Positions 50,287 to 58,173 of a DNA stretch of 64,000 bases are shown here, piece after piece (the first letter of the stretch is position 1; each line of letters begins with the position of its first letter). Source of the DNA: Curtobacterium pusillum (GTDB taxonomy: Bacteria; Actinomycetota; Actinomycetes; Actinomycetales; Microbacteriaceae). The notes beneath the pieces were generated by a model that was given only the letters and a program-made list of their open reading frames with translations, had not been told where the DNA came from and did no database searches. Location: assembly GCF_007680845.1 (NCBI RefSeq), contig NZ_VEIY01000010.1, positions 1 to 64,000 of the forward strand, read 5' to 3'. A program made the position numbers and the translations under genes.

Positions 50287-50648
50287 GAGTGCTCCTGGTT
50301 GTCGAGGTGGTGCGTGACGGGGGTGACGGACGCGCGGGCGGCGAGCACCGCCTCCAGGCTGTCGAACCGGCGGTCCCAGACGGGCTGCAGCCCACCGAGC
50401 CACGCGCCGAGTTCGTCGACGGCCTCCGGCCGGAGGCGGCACGTGCGCCAGGTGCCGTGCCGCTCGCGGGTGATGAGCCCGGCGCGTTCGAGGACGCCGA
50501 GGTGCCGCGAGATCGCCGGGGCGCTGACGTCGAACGGGGCGGCGAGGTCCGACACGGTCGCCTCGCCCTTCCCGAGCCGCTCGACGATGCGCCGTCGGAT
50601 GGGGTCGGCGAGCGCCGACAGGACGGCGTCGACACGGTCGGTCTCCAT
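50283..50648 (-). CDS. ArsR family winged-helix regulator
   Basis: A 121-residue regulator with the ArsR wing (LADPIRRRIVERLGKGEATVSDLAAPFDVSAPAISRHLGVLERAGLITRERHG, about 13-65). There is no Cys cluster, so it is not an obvious metal sensor; this subtype accompanies SRPBCC proteins. The start ATG 50648 lies 11 bases from a long concentric palindrome at 50659-50696, a good autoregulation site. Confidence 0.9.
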   Translation of the reverse strand: METDRVDAVLSALADPIRRRIVERLGKGEATVSDLAAPFDVSAPAISRHLGVLERAGLITRERHGTWRTCRLRPEAVDELGAWLGGLQPVWDRRFDSLEAVLAARASVTPVTHHLDNQEHS

Positions 50649-50658
50649 CGCCCCTCCC

Positions 50659-50696
50659 TACTGAACGCTCCGGTTAATTAACTGATGGGTTCAGTA
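50659..50696. promoter_or_regulatory. Concentric ArsR operator
   Basis: TACTGAAC (50659-50666) and GTTCAGTA (50689-50696) flank the perfect palindrome GTTAATTAAC (50673-50682); all three share the same centre, 50677.5. The 38-bp site is strikingly AT-rich. It lies between the arsR start and the gamma-glutamyltransferase gene. Confidence 0.65.
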
Positions 50697-50753
50697 TGGG
50701 CCCGCACCAACCCGTGCGCAAGAGCGGTTCGTGCGCAGGAGCAGGATGGACGC

Positions 50754-52622
50754 ATGCCGTCGCCGAACCCCGCCTTCGTCCCGCCCACCACCCACACCAC
50801 CCGCCCGGACATCCGGGGCACGTTCGGCGCAGCGGCGTCCACGCACTGGATCGCCACCGCCGTCGCACAGTCGGTGCTGGAGCGCGGCGGGAACGCGTTC
50901 GACGCCGCGACCGCCGGCGCGTTCGTCCTGCACGTCGTCGAACCGCACCTGAACGGTCCCGGGGGCGACCTCACCGCGGTGTTCGCGACGGCGACCAACC
51001 CGACCCCGACCGTCCTCGTCGGTCAGGGTCCGGCCCCGGCGGAGGCGACACCCGAGCACTACCGGTCGGAGGGCCTCGACCTCGTCCCCGGATCGGGTGC
51101 CCTGGCAGCGGCCGTGCCCGGCGCGGTCGACGCCCTGCTCCTGCTGCTCCGCGACCACGGCACGTGGGAGCTCGCCGACGTGCTCGCACCGGCCATCGGG
51201 TACGCGCGGGACGGTCACCCCGTCACACCCGCCGTCGTGCGGACGATCGGGGCCGTTCAGGACCTCTTCCGGCAGCACTGGCCCACCTCCGCAGCGCAGT
51301 GGCTGCCGGGAGGCGCGGTGCCGGCCCCAGGGGACACCATGCGCAACGAGGCGCTCGCCTCGGTGCTGGACCGGCTCGTCGCCGCCGGTGCCGGAGCCGG
51401 CAGCCGGTCGGGTCGCATCGACGCAGCCCGGACCGAGTGGGCCGAGGGGTTCGTCGCCGAGGCTGTCGACCGCTTCGCCCGCGAACCGCACCGGCACTCG
51501 TCCGGCACCGACCACGCCGGGGTGATCCGGGCGTCGGACCTCGCGGCCTTCCGGGCGACCTACGAGCCGGCGACGACCGCCGACTTCCGCGGTTGCACGA
51601 TCGCGAAGACCGGCCCGTGGGGGCAGGGCCCAGCGCTCCTGCAGACCCTCCGGCTCCTCGAACCGCTCGACGACGCCCTGCTCGACCCGTCCACCGAGGT
51701 CGGTGCGCACACCGTCGCCGAGGCGCAGAAGCTCGCGCTCGCCGACCGCGAGGCGTTCTACGGCGACGGCGACGTCCCCCTCGACGTGCTGCTCTCCGAC
51801 GCGTACACCGACGAGCGCCGTTCCCTCATCGGCGAGCGCGCCTCCGCGGAGCTCCGGCCGGGGACCGTCCGCTGGGTCGAGCACGTGCTGCCGCCGGTCC
51901 GCACGGCGGCCGAGGCGGAGGCCGCCGGCACCGCGCGTGCGCAGGGGGTGGGCGAACCGACCGTGCAGGTCGCTGCCGCCACCGTGCCCGTCGAGGACCG
52001 CGGCGAGCCGTTCGTCGCACCGAACGGCGAGACCCGCGGCGACACGGTCCACATCGACGTCGTCGACCGCTGGGGCAACATCGTCAGCGCGACCCCGTCC
52101 GGCGGGTGGCTGCAGTCGTCCCCCACGATCCCCGAGCTGGGGTTCTGCCTCGGCACCCGACTGCAGATGACCTGGCTCGAGGAGGGCACCGCCTCGACGC
52201 TCCGCCCCGGCGAGCGTCCGCGCACGACCCTCACGCCGACGCTCGTCCTCCGGGACGGCGTGCCCGTGCTCGCCCTCGGGTCACCGGGCGGCGACCAGCA
52301 GGACCAGTGGCAGCTGCTGTTCCTACTGCGCTGGATCGTCGGCGGGTACTCCCCGCAGCAGGCGATCGACGCTCCGGCGATGCACACGACGTCGTTCCCG
52401 GGGTCGTTCTGGCCGCGGACGTGGGAGCCGGCGGGACTCGTGGTCGAGGACCGACTCGGCGACGACGTCATCGCGGGGCTCGAGTCCCGCGGTCACGTGG
52501 TCACGCGTGCCGGCGACTGGTCCCTCGGCCGACTGTCCTGCGTGACGCGGGACCCGGAGCAGGGCGTGGTCGGCGCGGCGGCGAACTCCCGGGGCGCGCA
52601 GGGGTACGCGGCGGGCCGCTGA
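50754..52622 (+). CDS. Gamma-glutamyltransferase family protein (no signal peptide)
   Basis: A 622-residue Ntn hydrolase that transfers or hydrolyses gamma-glutamyl groups; the precursor is expected to cleave itself before T431 (RGDTVHIDVVDRWGN) to form the two subunits. GGNAFDAATAGAFVLHVVEPHLNGPGGDL near 45-70 is the classic N-terminal GGT motif, and TLTPTLVLRDGVPVLALGSPGGDQQDQ the C-terminal one. Unlike secreted GGTs it begins MPSPNPAFVPP without a signal peptide, so it should act in the cytosol (YwrD-like). AGGA precedes ATG 50754. A perfect dispersed palindrome follows the stop. Confidence 0.9.
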   Translation: MPSPNPAFVPPTTHTTRPDIRGTFGAAASTHWIATAVAQSVLERGGNAFDAATAGAFVLHVVEPHLNGPGGDLTAVFATATNPTPTVLVGQGPAPAEATPEHYRSEGLDLVPGSGALAAAVPGAVDALLLLLRDHGTWELADVLAPAIGYARDGHPVTPAVVRTIGAVQDLFRQHWPTSAAQWLPGGAVPAPGDTMRNEALASVLDRLVAAGAGAGSRSGRIDAARTEWAEGFVAEAVDRFAREPHRHSSGTDHAGVIRASDLAAFRATYEPATTADFRGCTIAKTGPWGQGPALLQTLRLLEPLDDALLDPSTEVGAHTVAEAQKLALADREAFYGDGDVPLDVLLSDAYTDERRSLIGERASAELRPGTVRWVEHVLPPVRTAAEAEAAGTARAQGVGEPTVQVAAATVPVEDRGEPFVAPNGETRGDTVHIDVVDRWGNIVSATPSGGWLQSSPTIPELGFCLGTRLQMTWLEEGTASTLRPGERPRTTLTPTLVLRDGVPVLALGSPGGDQQDQWQLLFLLRWIVGGYSPQQAIDAPAMHTTSFPGSFWPRTWEPAGLVVEDRLGDDVIAGLESRGHVVTRAGDWSLGRLSCVTRDPEQGVVGAAANSRGAQGYAAGR

Positions 52623-52631
52623 CGCGACCGC

Positions 52632-52683
52632 GTGACGGACTGGAGGCGCGGTGCCGGCTGGCACCGCGCCTCCAGTCCGTCAC
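52632..52683. repeat. Dispersed palindrome, copy 3 (most perfect)
   Basis: Two perfect 24-bp arms (left begins GTGACGGACTGGAGGCGCGG) with a GGCT loop. It lies between the convergent GGT and membrane protein genes, starting 10 bases past the GGT stop. It matches copies at 22505, 35878, 54890 and 58118. Confidence 0.92.
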
Positions 52684-52692
52684 CCGTCGCGT

Positions 52693-53034
52693 CTACCGAC
52701 GCGAGGCCCGCACCCAGCGCACCACGTTCACGACGGGGTAGGCGAGGGCGATGATCGCGATGACGGCCATGCCGAGCGCGCCCGCGTACGCGCCGTCGGG
52801 CTGCGCCAAGATGAGCACGATGCGGACGACGGCGTTGATGCCGACCGCGGCGAGCACGAGGGACGCGACGATCCGCCACGCCAACCCGAGCCGGGTGACC
52901 GCTGCGGCGTCCGACGCCCCGGCACCCCGCTCCGGGGCCTCGTACGGGATCCCCATCGTGAAGCCCGCGTTCCCCCCGTCGCCCGAGTTGCGCGGCCGCG
53001 CGACGGCTTCGGTGTGATCGGCGTTCCCGGTCAT
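52693..53034 (-). CDS. Small two-helix membrane protein, unknown function
   Basis: A 113-residue protein with a disordered Gly/Glu-rich N-terminal third and two transmembrane helices (about 52-76 and 82-105), ending in VVRWVRASRR. ATG 53034 is preceded by GGAGGGG. No family recognised. Terminated by the convergent palindromic repeat. Confidence 0.7.
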   Translation of the reverse strand: MTGNADHTEAVARPRNSGDGGNAGFTMGIPYEAPERGAGASDAAAVTRLGLAWRIVASLVLAAVGINAVVRIVLILAQPDGAYAGALGMAVIAIIALAYPVVNVVRWVRASRR

Positions 53035-53140
53035 GGTCCCCTCCAGCCCGGTGCCCCGGCGGGCCCGTTGCCTGACGCTACCGCCGGAGACCCCGATGCG
53101 GAAGGAACCGTTACCGAACCGAATTACACCGCCGGGACGA

Positions 53141-54184
53141 TCAGGCGGTGGGCACCACGACGGCACGGCCGGACAGCTCGCCGGCCTCGAGCTTCCGGTA
53201 GGCCTCGAGCGCGTCGTCGAGGGAGTACCGCTCGACGTCGGGGACGATCTGCCCGGCGCGGTACATCGCGACGACCTCGTGCAGGTCCTCGATCGTGCCC
53301 CAGTACGTGTTCGTGAGCGTCGACTCGTACGGCGTCGAGAAGAAGCTCCACTCGGTGGTGCCCCCGGCGATCCCGACGACCGTGAGCCGTCCGCCGACGG
53401 CCATCGACGCCTGGGCCGTCTTGATCGTGGGGCTCGCTCCGACGAAGTCGAACGCGGCGTCGACGCCCTTGCCGCCGGTGATCTCCCGGATCGCGGCGAC
53501 CTGGTCGGGTCCGCCGGGGACCGTGATCGCGCCACGGGCGGCGGCGCGGTCCATGGCGTCCTGCTTCATGTCGGTCGCGATGACCGTGGCACCGGTCAGT
53601 GCGGTGAGGATCTGGACGGCGATCTGGCCGAGGCCGCCGAGCCCCACGACGAGGGCGTACTTGCCGCCGCCCGCGAGGTTCGGCAGGGCGTTCTTGATCG
53701 CGTGGTACGGCGTGAGTGCAGCGTCGCTGAGCGGTGCCGCGGCGATCGGGTCGGCGTCGCCGAGCGGCACGAGGTTCCGTGCGGGGACGGTGACGTACTC
53801 GGCCATGCCGCCGTCGCGCCCGAGGCCGATGCCCAGGTACGGGTTCGTGGCGGCGTTCTCGCAGTAGGTGTCCTGCCCCTTCGAGCAGTACGTGCAGTGG
53901 CCGCACCCGACCGGGCCGTAGACGAGGTAGGCGTCGCCCGGGGTGAATCCCGTGACGCCGTCGCCGACCGATTCGACCCAGCCGGAGTTCTCGTGGCCGA
54001 GCACGAAGCCCGGCGCCAGGGATCCGGGCTGGCCCTCCTGGAACTCGCGGTACACGGCGACGTCCGAGTGGCACGCGCCGGCACCGGCGACCTTGAGCAA
54101 CACCTCCCCCGGCCCGGGAGTGGGCTTCGGGACGTCCGTCAGGGACGGGGACGTCTGGTACTGCTCGAACACGACGGCGCGCAT
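53141..54184 (-). CDS. Zinc-dependent alcohol dehydrogenase (AdhP-like)
   Basis: A 347-residue medium-chain alcohol dehydrogenase. Catalytic zinc site GACHSDVAVYRE and GHENSGWVESVGDG; structural zinc loop CGHCTYCSKGQDTYCE; NAD loop GLGGLGQIAVQILTAL. Length matches the AdhP/ADH-I group that interconverts primary or terpene alcohols and aldehydes. ATG 54184 was chosen over an upstream ATG at 54289. Divergent from the OsmC gene. Confidence 0.88.
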   Translation of the reverse strand: MRAVVFEQYQTSPSLTDVPKPTPGPGEVLLKVAGAGACHSDVAVYREFQEGQPGSLAPGFVLGHENSGWVESVGDGVTGFTPGDAYLVYGPVGCGHCTYCSKGQDTYCENAATNPYLGIGLGRDGGMAEYVTVPARNLVPLGDADPIAAAPLSDAALTPYHAIKNALPNLAGGGKYALVVGLGGLGQIAVQILTALTGATVIATDMKQDAMDRAAARGAITVPGGPDQVAAIREITGGKGVDAAFDFVGASPTIKTAQASMAVGGRLTVVGIAGGTTEWSFFSTPYESTLTNTYWGTIEDLHEVVAMYRAGQIVPDVERYSLDDALEAYRKLEAGELSGRAVVVPTA

Positions 54185-54364
54185 GGTGGCCTGCTTCCTT
54201 CTCACTGACTCGTGGTCCGTCGACTCGACTCGTCGGGGCGTCAGGAGGGGTGCGGCGTCGCGATCGGATCGGGTCGATCCGGAAGGCAAGACTACACCCG
54301 TTGCCTAAGTCGGGTCGGGGCACAGCACGCTCGTCGACCTGCGACTTCCCCGTGAGCCCGTTGC

Positions 54365-54380
54365 GAGAACGGTCGTTCTC
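54365..54380. promoter_or_regulatory. Palindrome upstream of osmC, LexA-like
   Basis: GAGAACGGTCGTTCTC is a 7-bp-arm inverted repeat with a 2-base centre, in the 253-base divergent gap before osmC, with TTGACT three bases downstream as a possible -35. The AGAAC-N4-GTTCT spacing resembles a degraded actinobacterial LexA box but differs at one position in each arm, so the regulator is uncertain. Confidence 0.35.
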
Positions 54381-54437
54381 CGCTTGACTCGGAGACGGCT
54401 CCACCCGGAGCACTCTCCCCACACGAAAGGAGCGGCC

Positions 54438-54878
54438 ATGCCCACGCGCACCGCACGCACCGCCTGGAACGGCGGCCTCCAGGACGGCTCCGGCCAGGTC
54501 GAACTCTCCAGCTCGAAGGTCGGCACGTACGACGTCTCGTTCCCGAAGCGTGCCGCCGAGGACGCCGACGGCACCACGAGCCCCGAAGAACTCATCGCCG
54601 CCGCCCACTCCGCGTGCTACGCCATGCAGTTCTCCGCGATCCTCGGCGAAGCCGGCGGCACGGTCGAGGCCCTCGACGTCAAGGCCGACGTCTCGCTCGG
54701 CCCGGACACCGCCGGCGGCTTCAAGCTCACCGGCATCGTGCTCACCGTCACCGGCGAGGTCTCCGGTATCGACGAGGCGACCTTCCTCAAGGCGGCGGAC
54801 GACGCGAAGGCGACGTGCCCGGTCAGCAAGGCGCTCACCGGCGTCGACATCACGCTGCACGCGACGCTCGAGCAGTAG
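54438..54878 (+). CDS. OsmC family peroxiredoxin-like protein
   Basis: A 146-residue OsmC/Ohr-fold hydroperoxide reductase. The two redox Cys are in AHSACYAMQFS and ATCPVSKAL, the OsmC signature positions, and VELSSSKVGTYDVSFPKRA is the N-terminal OsmC pattern. These enzymes reduce organic hydroperoxides and are general-stress proteins. AAAGGAG before ATG 54438 is one of the strongest ribosome sites in the window, fitting high stress-induced expression. A perfect palindrome follows its stop. Confidence 0.92.
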   Translation: MPTRTARTAWNGGLQDGSGQVELSSSKVGTYDVSFPKRAAEDADGTTSPEELIAAAHSACYAMQFSAILGEAGGTVEALDVKADVSLGPDTAGGFKLTGIVLTVTGEVSGIDEATFLKAADDAKATCPVSKALTGVDITLHATLEQ

Positions 54879-54889
54879 ACGCACCACCT

Positions 54890-54937
54890 GACGGACTGGA
54901 GGCGCGGTGCCGGCTGGCACCGCGCCTCCAGTCCGTC
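54890..54937. repeat. Dispersed palindrome, copy 4
   Basis: Two perfect 22-bp arms (core GGAGGCGCGGTGCC) with loop GGCT. It lies 12 bases past the OsmC stop and ahead of the co-directional exporter gene, the only copy not between convergent genes. Nearly identical to copy 3 over 48 bp. Confidence 0.9.
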
Positions 54938-55012
54938 TCCACGTACGCTCCGCGCATTGACGCGCCCAGCCGACGTCCGGGCTCGCACCTCCGTGACTGG
55001 CACGATGGACGG

Positions 55013-56521
55013 ATGGCCGAGCAGTTCCTCCCCGGTTCCCCGAGACCCGGGCGTCCACCCCGGCCACGCGTCCGGAGCCTCGCGCAGCACGACATCCGGG
55101 ACGCCCGGGCACGGCTCCGCGGCACCCTCTACGAGGACGTCGCGCCCGACACCCGCCCGCGCGAGCAGTACTCGCCCGTGCAGATCGTCGACTTCTGCCT
55201 CGACCTGGCCGAGGTGATGCTCGCCTCCGGCGCCGACACCCGCAGCGTCGAGACGGCCGTGGTCGCGGTGTCGACCAAGTGGAACCTGGCGCCGCTCGAG
55301 CTCGACTTCTCGGGCAGCTCGGTGACGATCCAGTACGCGCCGGCCGACACCCCGCCGCTCGTCAAGATCCGATCCGTGCAGTCGGACGGGTCCGACCTGG
55401 ACCGCCTCGCGAGGGCGAACCAGATCGTCGACGACCTCGTGCACGACGAACGCGACCTGACGAGCGCCGTGAGCGCCCTCGTCGCGGTCCTCCGACTCCC
55501 GAGTCGGTGGCCGCGCTGGACCGCCGACGTCGGACTGTCGATCCTCGGGATCTCGATCGCGGTGCAGGCCGGTGGCGGCTGGCGGGCCGGACTCGGGGCC
55601 TTCGTGCTCATGCTCGGGATCATCGTCTCCGGCCGGTGGCTGACCGGACGTGGCTTCCCGCAGTTCTTCGTCTCGGGGGCGCAGGGGGCGGTCGCGTCGG
55701 CGCTCGGCACGCTGGCGATCTGGGCGGGCGTCCTGCACCCCGGGCAAGCCGCCACGATGGTCGCCGCCCTCGTGGTGCTCCTCCTGCCCCACCCGTCGCT
55801 CGTCACGTGGGCGCAGGACGCGATCTCCGGCTTCCGGGCGATGGCCGTCGCCCGCGCCTTCTACATCGGGCTCGTGATCGCGGCGATCGTCGTCGGGGTC
55901 CCGGCGGGGATCGCGGCGACGAAGTGGCTCCACATCGAGGTCGACCCGTCGGGGATCGCCCTGCAGACCCTGCCGCTCTGGGCGTCACTCCTGCTGACCG
56001 TCGTCTCCGCGGCGGCGAACTGCTTCGTGCAGCAGGCGAGCGCCCGCGTGATCCCGGTCGCCGTGGTCTTCTCGGTGGCCGCCGGTGCCGCGCTCCGGGG
56101 GCTCCGCGAGTTGGGGATCCCGCTCCTCGGCGCGACGTTCATCGCCGCCGTGCTGCTCGGCGTCCTCGCGACCGTCGCAGCGGCACGGATGCGGACCGCG
56201 GTCGCGGCCATCTCGGTGCCGGCGTTCTGCGGGGCGCTCCTGCCGGGTGTGGCGGTCTCGAACGCGCTGCTCAACTTCATGTCCGGGTCGTCGAGCGCCG
56301 CACTGGACTTCGTCGCGGCGGTGTCCGTCGCGCTCGCCATCGGAGCGGGACTCGTGCTCGGCGGACTCGTGGCGACGCCGGGCGCACGGCGGGCACTCCG
56401 GCGGTCCCGGCGGGTCGTCGTGCACTCGGTGCACAACGACACCACCGCGATCCGGGTGATCCGCGACTCGGGCTACGACCCGGGGAACGGCACGGTGCCG
56501 CGCGCTCCGCGCTCGAGCTGA
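55013..56521 (+). CDS. Threonine/serine exporter (ThrE) family protein
   Basis: A 502-residue amino-acid exporter-type protein. The soluble N-terminal ThrE domain (about 30-160) has VEVMLASGADTRSVETAVVAV-like helices (seen as EVMLASGADTRSVETAVV) and LELDFSGSSVTI; then about ten transmembrane helices in two halves (VGLSILGISIAVQ, GRWLTGRGFP, GLRELGIPLLGATF), fusing the ThrE and ThrE_2 modules as in Corynebacterium ThrE. It would export threonine or serine when internal levels rise. ATG 55013. It follows the OsmC gene with a palindrome between them. Confidence 0.87.
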   Translation: MAEQFLPGSPRPGRPPRPRVRSLAQHDIRDARARLRGTLYEDVAPDTRPREQYSPVQIVDFCLDLAEVMLASGADTRSVETAVVAVSTKWNLAPLELDFSGSSVTIQYAPADTPPLVKIRSVQSDGSDLDRLARANQIVDDLVHDERDLTSAVSALVAVLRLPSRWPRWTADVGLSILGISIAVQAGGGWRAGLGAFVLMLGIIVSGRWLTGRGFPQFFVSGAQGAVASALGTLAIWAGVLHPGQAATMVAALVVLLLPHPSLVTWAQDAISGFRAMAVARAFYIGLVIAAIVVGVPAGIAATKWLHIEVDPSGIALQTLPLWASLLLTVVSAAANCFVQQASARVIPVAVVFSVAAGAALRGLRELGIPLLGATFIAAVLLGVLATVAAARMRTAVAAISVPAFCGALLPGVAVSNALLNFMSGSSSAALDFVAAVSVALAIGAGLVLGGLVATPGARRALRRSRRVVVHSVHNDTTAIRVIRDSGYDPGNGTVPRAPRSS

Positions 56522-56542
56522 GCGGCGGCGGGCGGCCCCGAC

Positions 56543-56654
56543 CCGAGTCTCGGCGTGGGCGACATCGCTCGCGCTCGTCGCCGCGAGAACCGTCGCTCAG
56601 CCCGAGACTCGGCGACGCCTACCCGAGACTCGGCGACGCGCCCCCGCGTCTCGG
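56543..56654. repeat. 70-bp palindrome-bounded repeat, copy B with extra units
   Basis: CCGAGTCTCGG (56543-56553) and CCGAGACTCGG (56602-56612) have the same 59-bp period as the two copies near 22.4-22.6 kb. A further CCGAGACTCGG at 56623 and a degenerate unit near 56645 extend the array. Inner TGGGCGAC / GTCGCTCA arms match copy A1. Confidence 0.7.
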
Positions 56655-56665
56655 CGTCGCGCGGG

Positions 56666-56860
56666 TCAGCCCGCGTCGGAGACGGCGCTGGACACCGCGG
56701 TCGGCGCGTCGTACTCGCCGTCCGGGATCCGCTTCAGGGCGTCCAGGACGTCACCCTCCGCGCCCTCCTTCTCGGCGGTCGCGACGATGTCGTCCTTCGA
56801 TGCCGGGTACTCGATGCCGCTGAGGTACTTCTGGACCTGGATCGGGTTCGCTGATGCCAT
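56666..56860 (-). CDS. DUF2795 domain protein
   Basis: A 64-residue protein that is entirely a DUF2795 domain (PIQVQKYLSGIEYPASKDDIVATAEKEGAEGDVLDALKRIPDGEYDAPTAVSSAV). Such proteins are common in actinobacteria and unstudied. A good GGAAGGA ribosome site precedes ATG 56860. It is followed 3' by the CCGAG repeat array. Confidence 0.88.
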   Translation of the reverse strand: MASANPIQVQKYLSGIEYPASKDDIVATAEKEGAEGDVLDALKRIPDGEYDAPTAVSSAVSDAG

Positions 56861-56936
56861 GACGGTTCCTTCCATCGGGGACCCCACGCGTACGCGGCCT
56901 CCCCTCGGAGCCGGTCCGGCCACCGCGTTCAGCGGC

Positions 56937-57611
56937 TCAGATCTCCCAGCCGCCGTCGGTCCAGGTGGAGAGCCGGCGCGCGGCCTGCGGCTCGTAGCGC
57001 TCCATCCAGCCGCGCTCGAGCCGTGCGACGGCGCGGTCGAAGGCCGGGACGAGGTCGAGGTCCGACCGCAGGAGCGCCTGGAGCTGGAGCCCCTCGTACA
57101 GCGCGATGAGCTGCTCGGCGCCGCGGCGCGGGTCCATCGTGTGCGGCGCCCGGCCGACGGCGACGTCGTGCTCGAGCCCGCGCCGGATCTGGGCGTAGAA
57201 GAGCTGGTAGCGGGACCGGAGGTACGTCGCCATGGGGTGCTGCGGGTTGCCGGCGACGGACAGCAGCGCCACGAGGAGTCGCATCAGCGCGGGGTCCTGC
57301 GCGTTCGAGGCGACGATCGCCCGGAGGAGCTGGACCGTCGAGCCGTCACCGACCTCGCGCGTGACCTCGTCCATGCGGCCGCCGTTCCACCGGTCGACCG
57401 CGGCGAGCACGAGTCCGTCCCACGAGGGGAAGTGCTGCCGCAGTTCCTCGACGGGGATGCCGATCCGCTCGGCGACCAGCACGGCGTCGGCCTCGTGGAA
57501 GGGGACGTCGCGGAGCAGGTCGACGGTCGCGCCGACGATCGTGATCCGCAGGTGCAGGGTCGCCGCTGCTGCGGCAGCCGCCTGCGTGTCGGCGCTGGTG
57601 TGTTCGAGCAT
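56937..57611 (-). CDS. TetR/AcrR family regulator
   Basis: A 224-residue regulator. The DNA-binding part is VGATVDLLRDVPFHEADAVLVAERIGIPVEELRQHFPSWDGLVLAAVDRW (about 27-76), a divergent TetR helix-turn-helix with a longer turn; the C-terminal domain is ligand-binding-like (DVAVGRAPHTMDPRRGAEQLIALYEGLQLQALL). ATG 57611. The upstream 57678-57732 region carries inverted and direct repeats that may be its operator. No obvious target gene adjoins it. Confidence 0.82.
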   Translation of the reverse strand: MLEHTSADTQAAAAAAATLHLRITIVGATVDLLRDVPFHEADAVLVAERIGIPVEELRQHFPSWDGLVLAAVDRWNGGRMDEVTREVGDGSTVQLLRAIVASNAQDPALMRLLVALLSVAGNPQHPMATYLRSRYQLFYAQIRRGLEHDVAVGRAPHTMDPRRGAEQLIALYEGLQLQALLRSDLDLVPAFDRAVARLERGWMERYEPQAARRLSTWTDGGWEI

Positions 57612-57677
57612 CGTGCCCTCCGTCGGTCCCCGGACGTCCTGTCCGTGTCACCCCGGCTCGGGGCACGTCCATCCAAA

Positions 57678-57732
57678 CCGATATCGGGGGACACCAGAAT
57701 CCCCGATCCGGGTGTCGGCATGTCGGGGGACA
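57678..57732. promoter_or_regulatory. Candidate operator array upstream of tetR
   Basis: A perfect 10-bp palindrome CCGATATCGG (57678-57687), an inverted pair ATCGGGG / CCCCGAT (57683-57689 and 57701-57707) and a direct repeat TCGGGGGACA (57684 and 57723, 39 bp apart) overlap one another. They lie in the 170-base divergent gap between the tetR gene and the small plus-strand gene at 57782. Confidence 0.4.
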
Positions 57733-57781
57733 AGCGCACTGCTCGCAGCACGTTCGCGGCGATCCGTGTGACGATGCCGTC

Positions 57782-58105
57782 ATGACCCCGAACGACTCCA
57801 CCGCGCAGGGACTGGCGACCATGGCGTCCGCTGGCTTCGAGTTCGGCGGCGATGCCGACCAGGTCGCGCACGACGTCCGCACGATGTGGGAGCAACTCGG
57901 TCGCCCGGTGGGTGCGTTCGACGCCGCCGCCCGGGCGATCGCCGTGCTGCCCCAGCGCCCCGAGGTGCCGGTCGCCGACCAGGCCAGGCGGCGCGAGTTC
58001 GAGCGTGCGGTCGGCATCAACCCGGTCGAGGTCGAGCTCGCCGCCGCGTTGTCCGCCCGCGAGCTGCTCGAGCGGATGGCGAGGACCTGCAGCGCGCCCT
58101 GCTGA
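57782..58105 (+). CDS. Hypothetical protein, 107 aa
   Basis: A small soluble protein (FEFGGDADQVAHDVRTMWEQLGRPVGAFDAAARAIAVLPQ, two further helical segments, C-terminal TCSAPC). No family recognised. ATG 57782, divergent from tetR across a region of overlapping repeats, so TetR may control it. A palindromic repeat (copy 5) follows its stop. Confidence 0.6.
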   Translation: MTPNDSTAQGLATMASAGFEFGGDADQVAHDVRTMWEQLGRPVGAFDAAARAIAVLPQRPEVPVADQARRREFERAVGINPVEVELAAALSARELLERMARTCSAPC

Positions 58106-58117
58106 CGTGACGTGACG

Positions 58118-58157
58118 GACGGGAGGCGCGGTGCCAGCCGGCACCGCGCCTCCCGTC
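58118..58157. repeat. Dispersed palindrome, copy 5
   Basis: Perfect 18-bp arms (GACGGGAGGCGCGGTGCC and complement) with loop AGCC. Between the convergent small plus-strand gene and the SDR gene, 13 bases past the former's stop. Confidence 0.9.
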
Positions 58158-58173
58158 GTCCTCCCGGTCGCCG

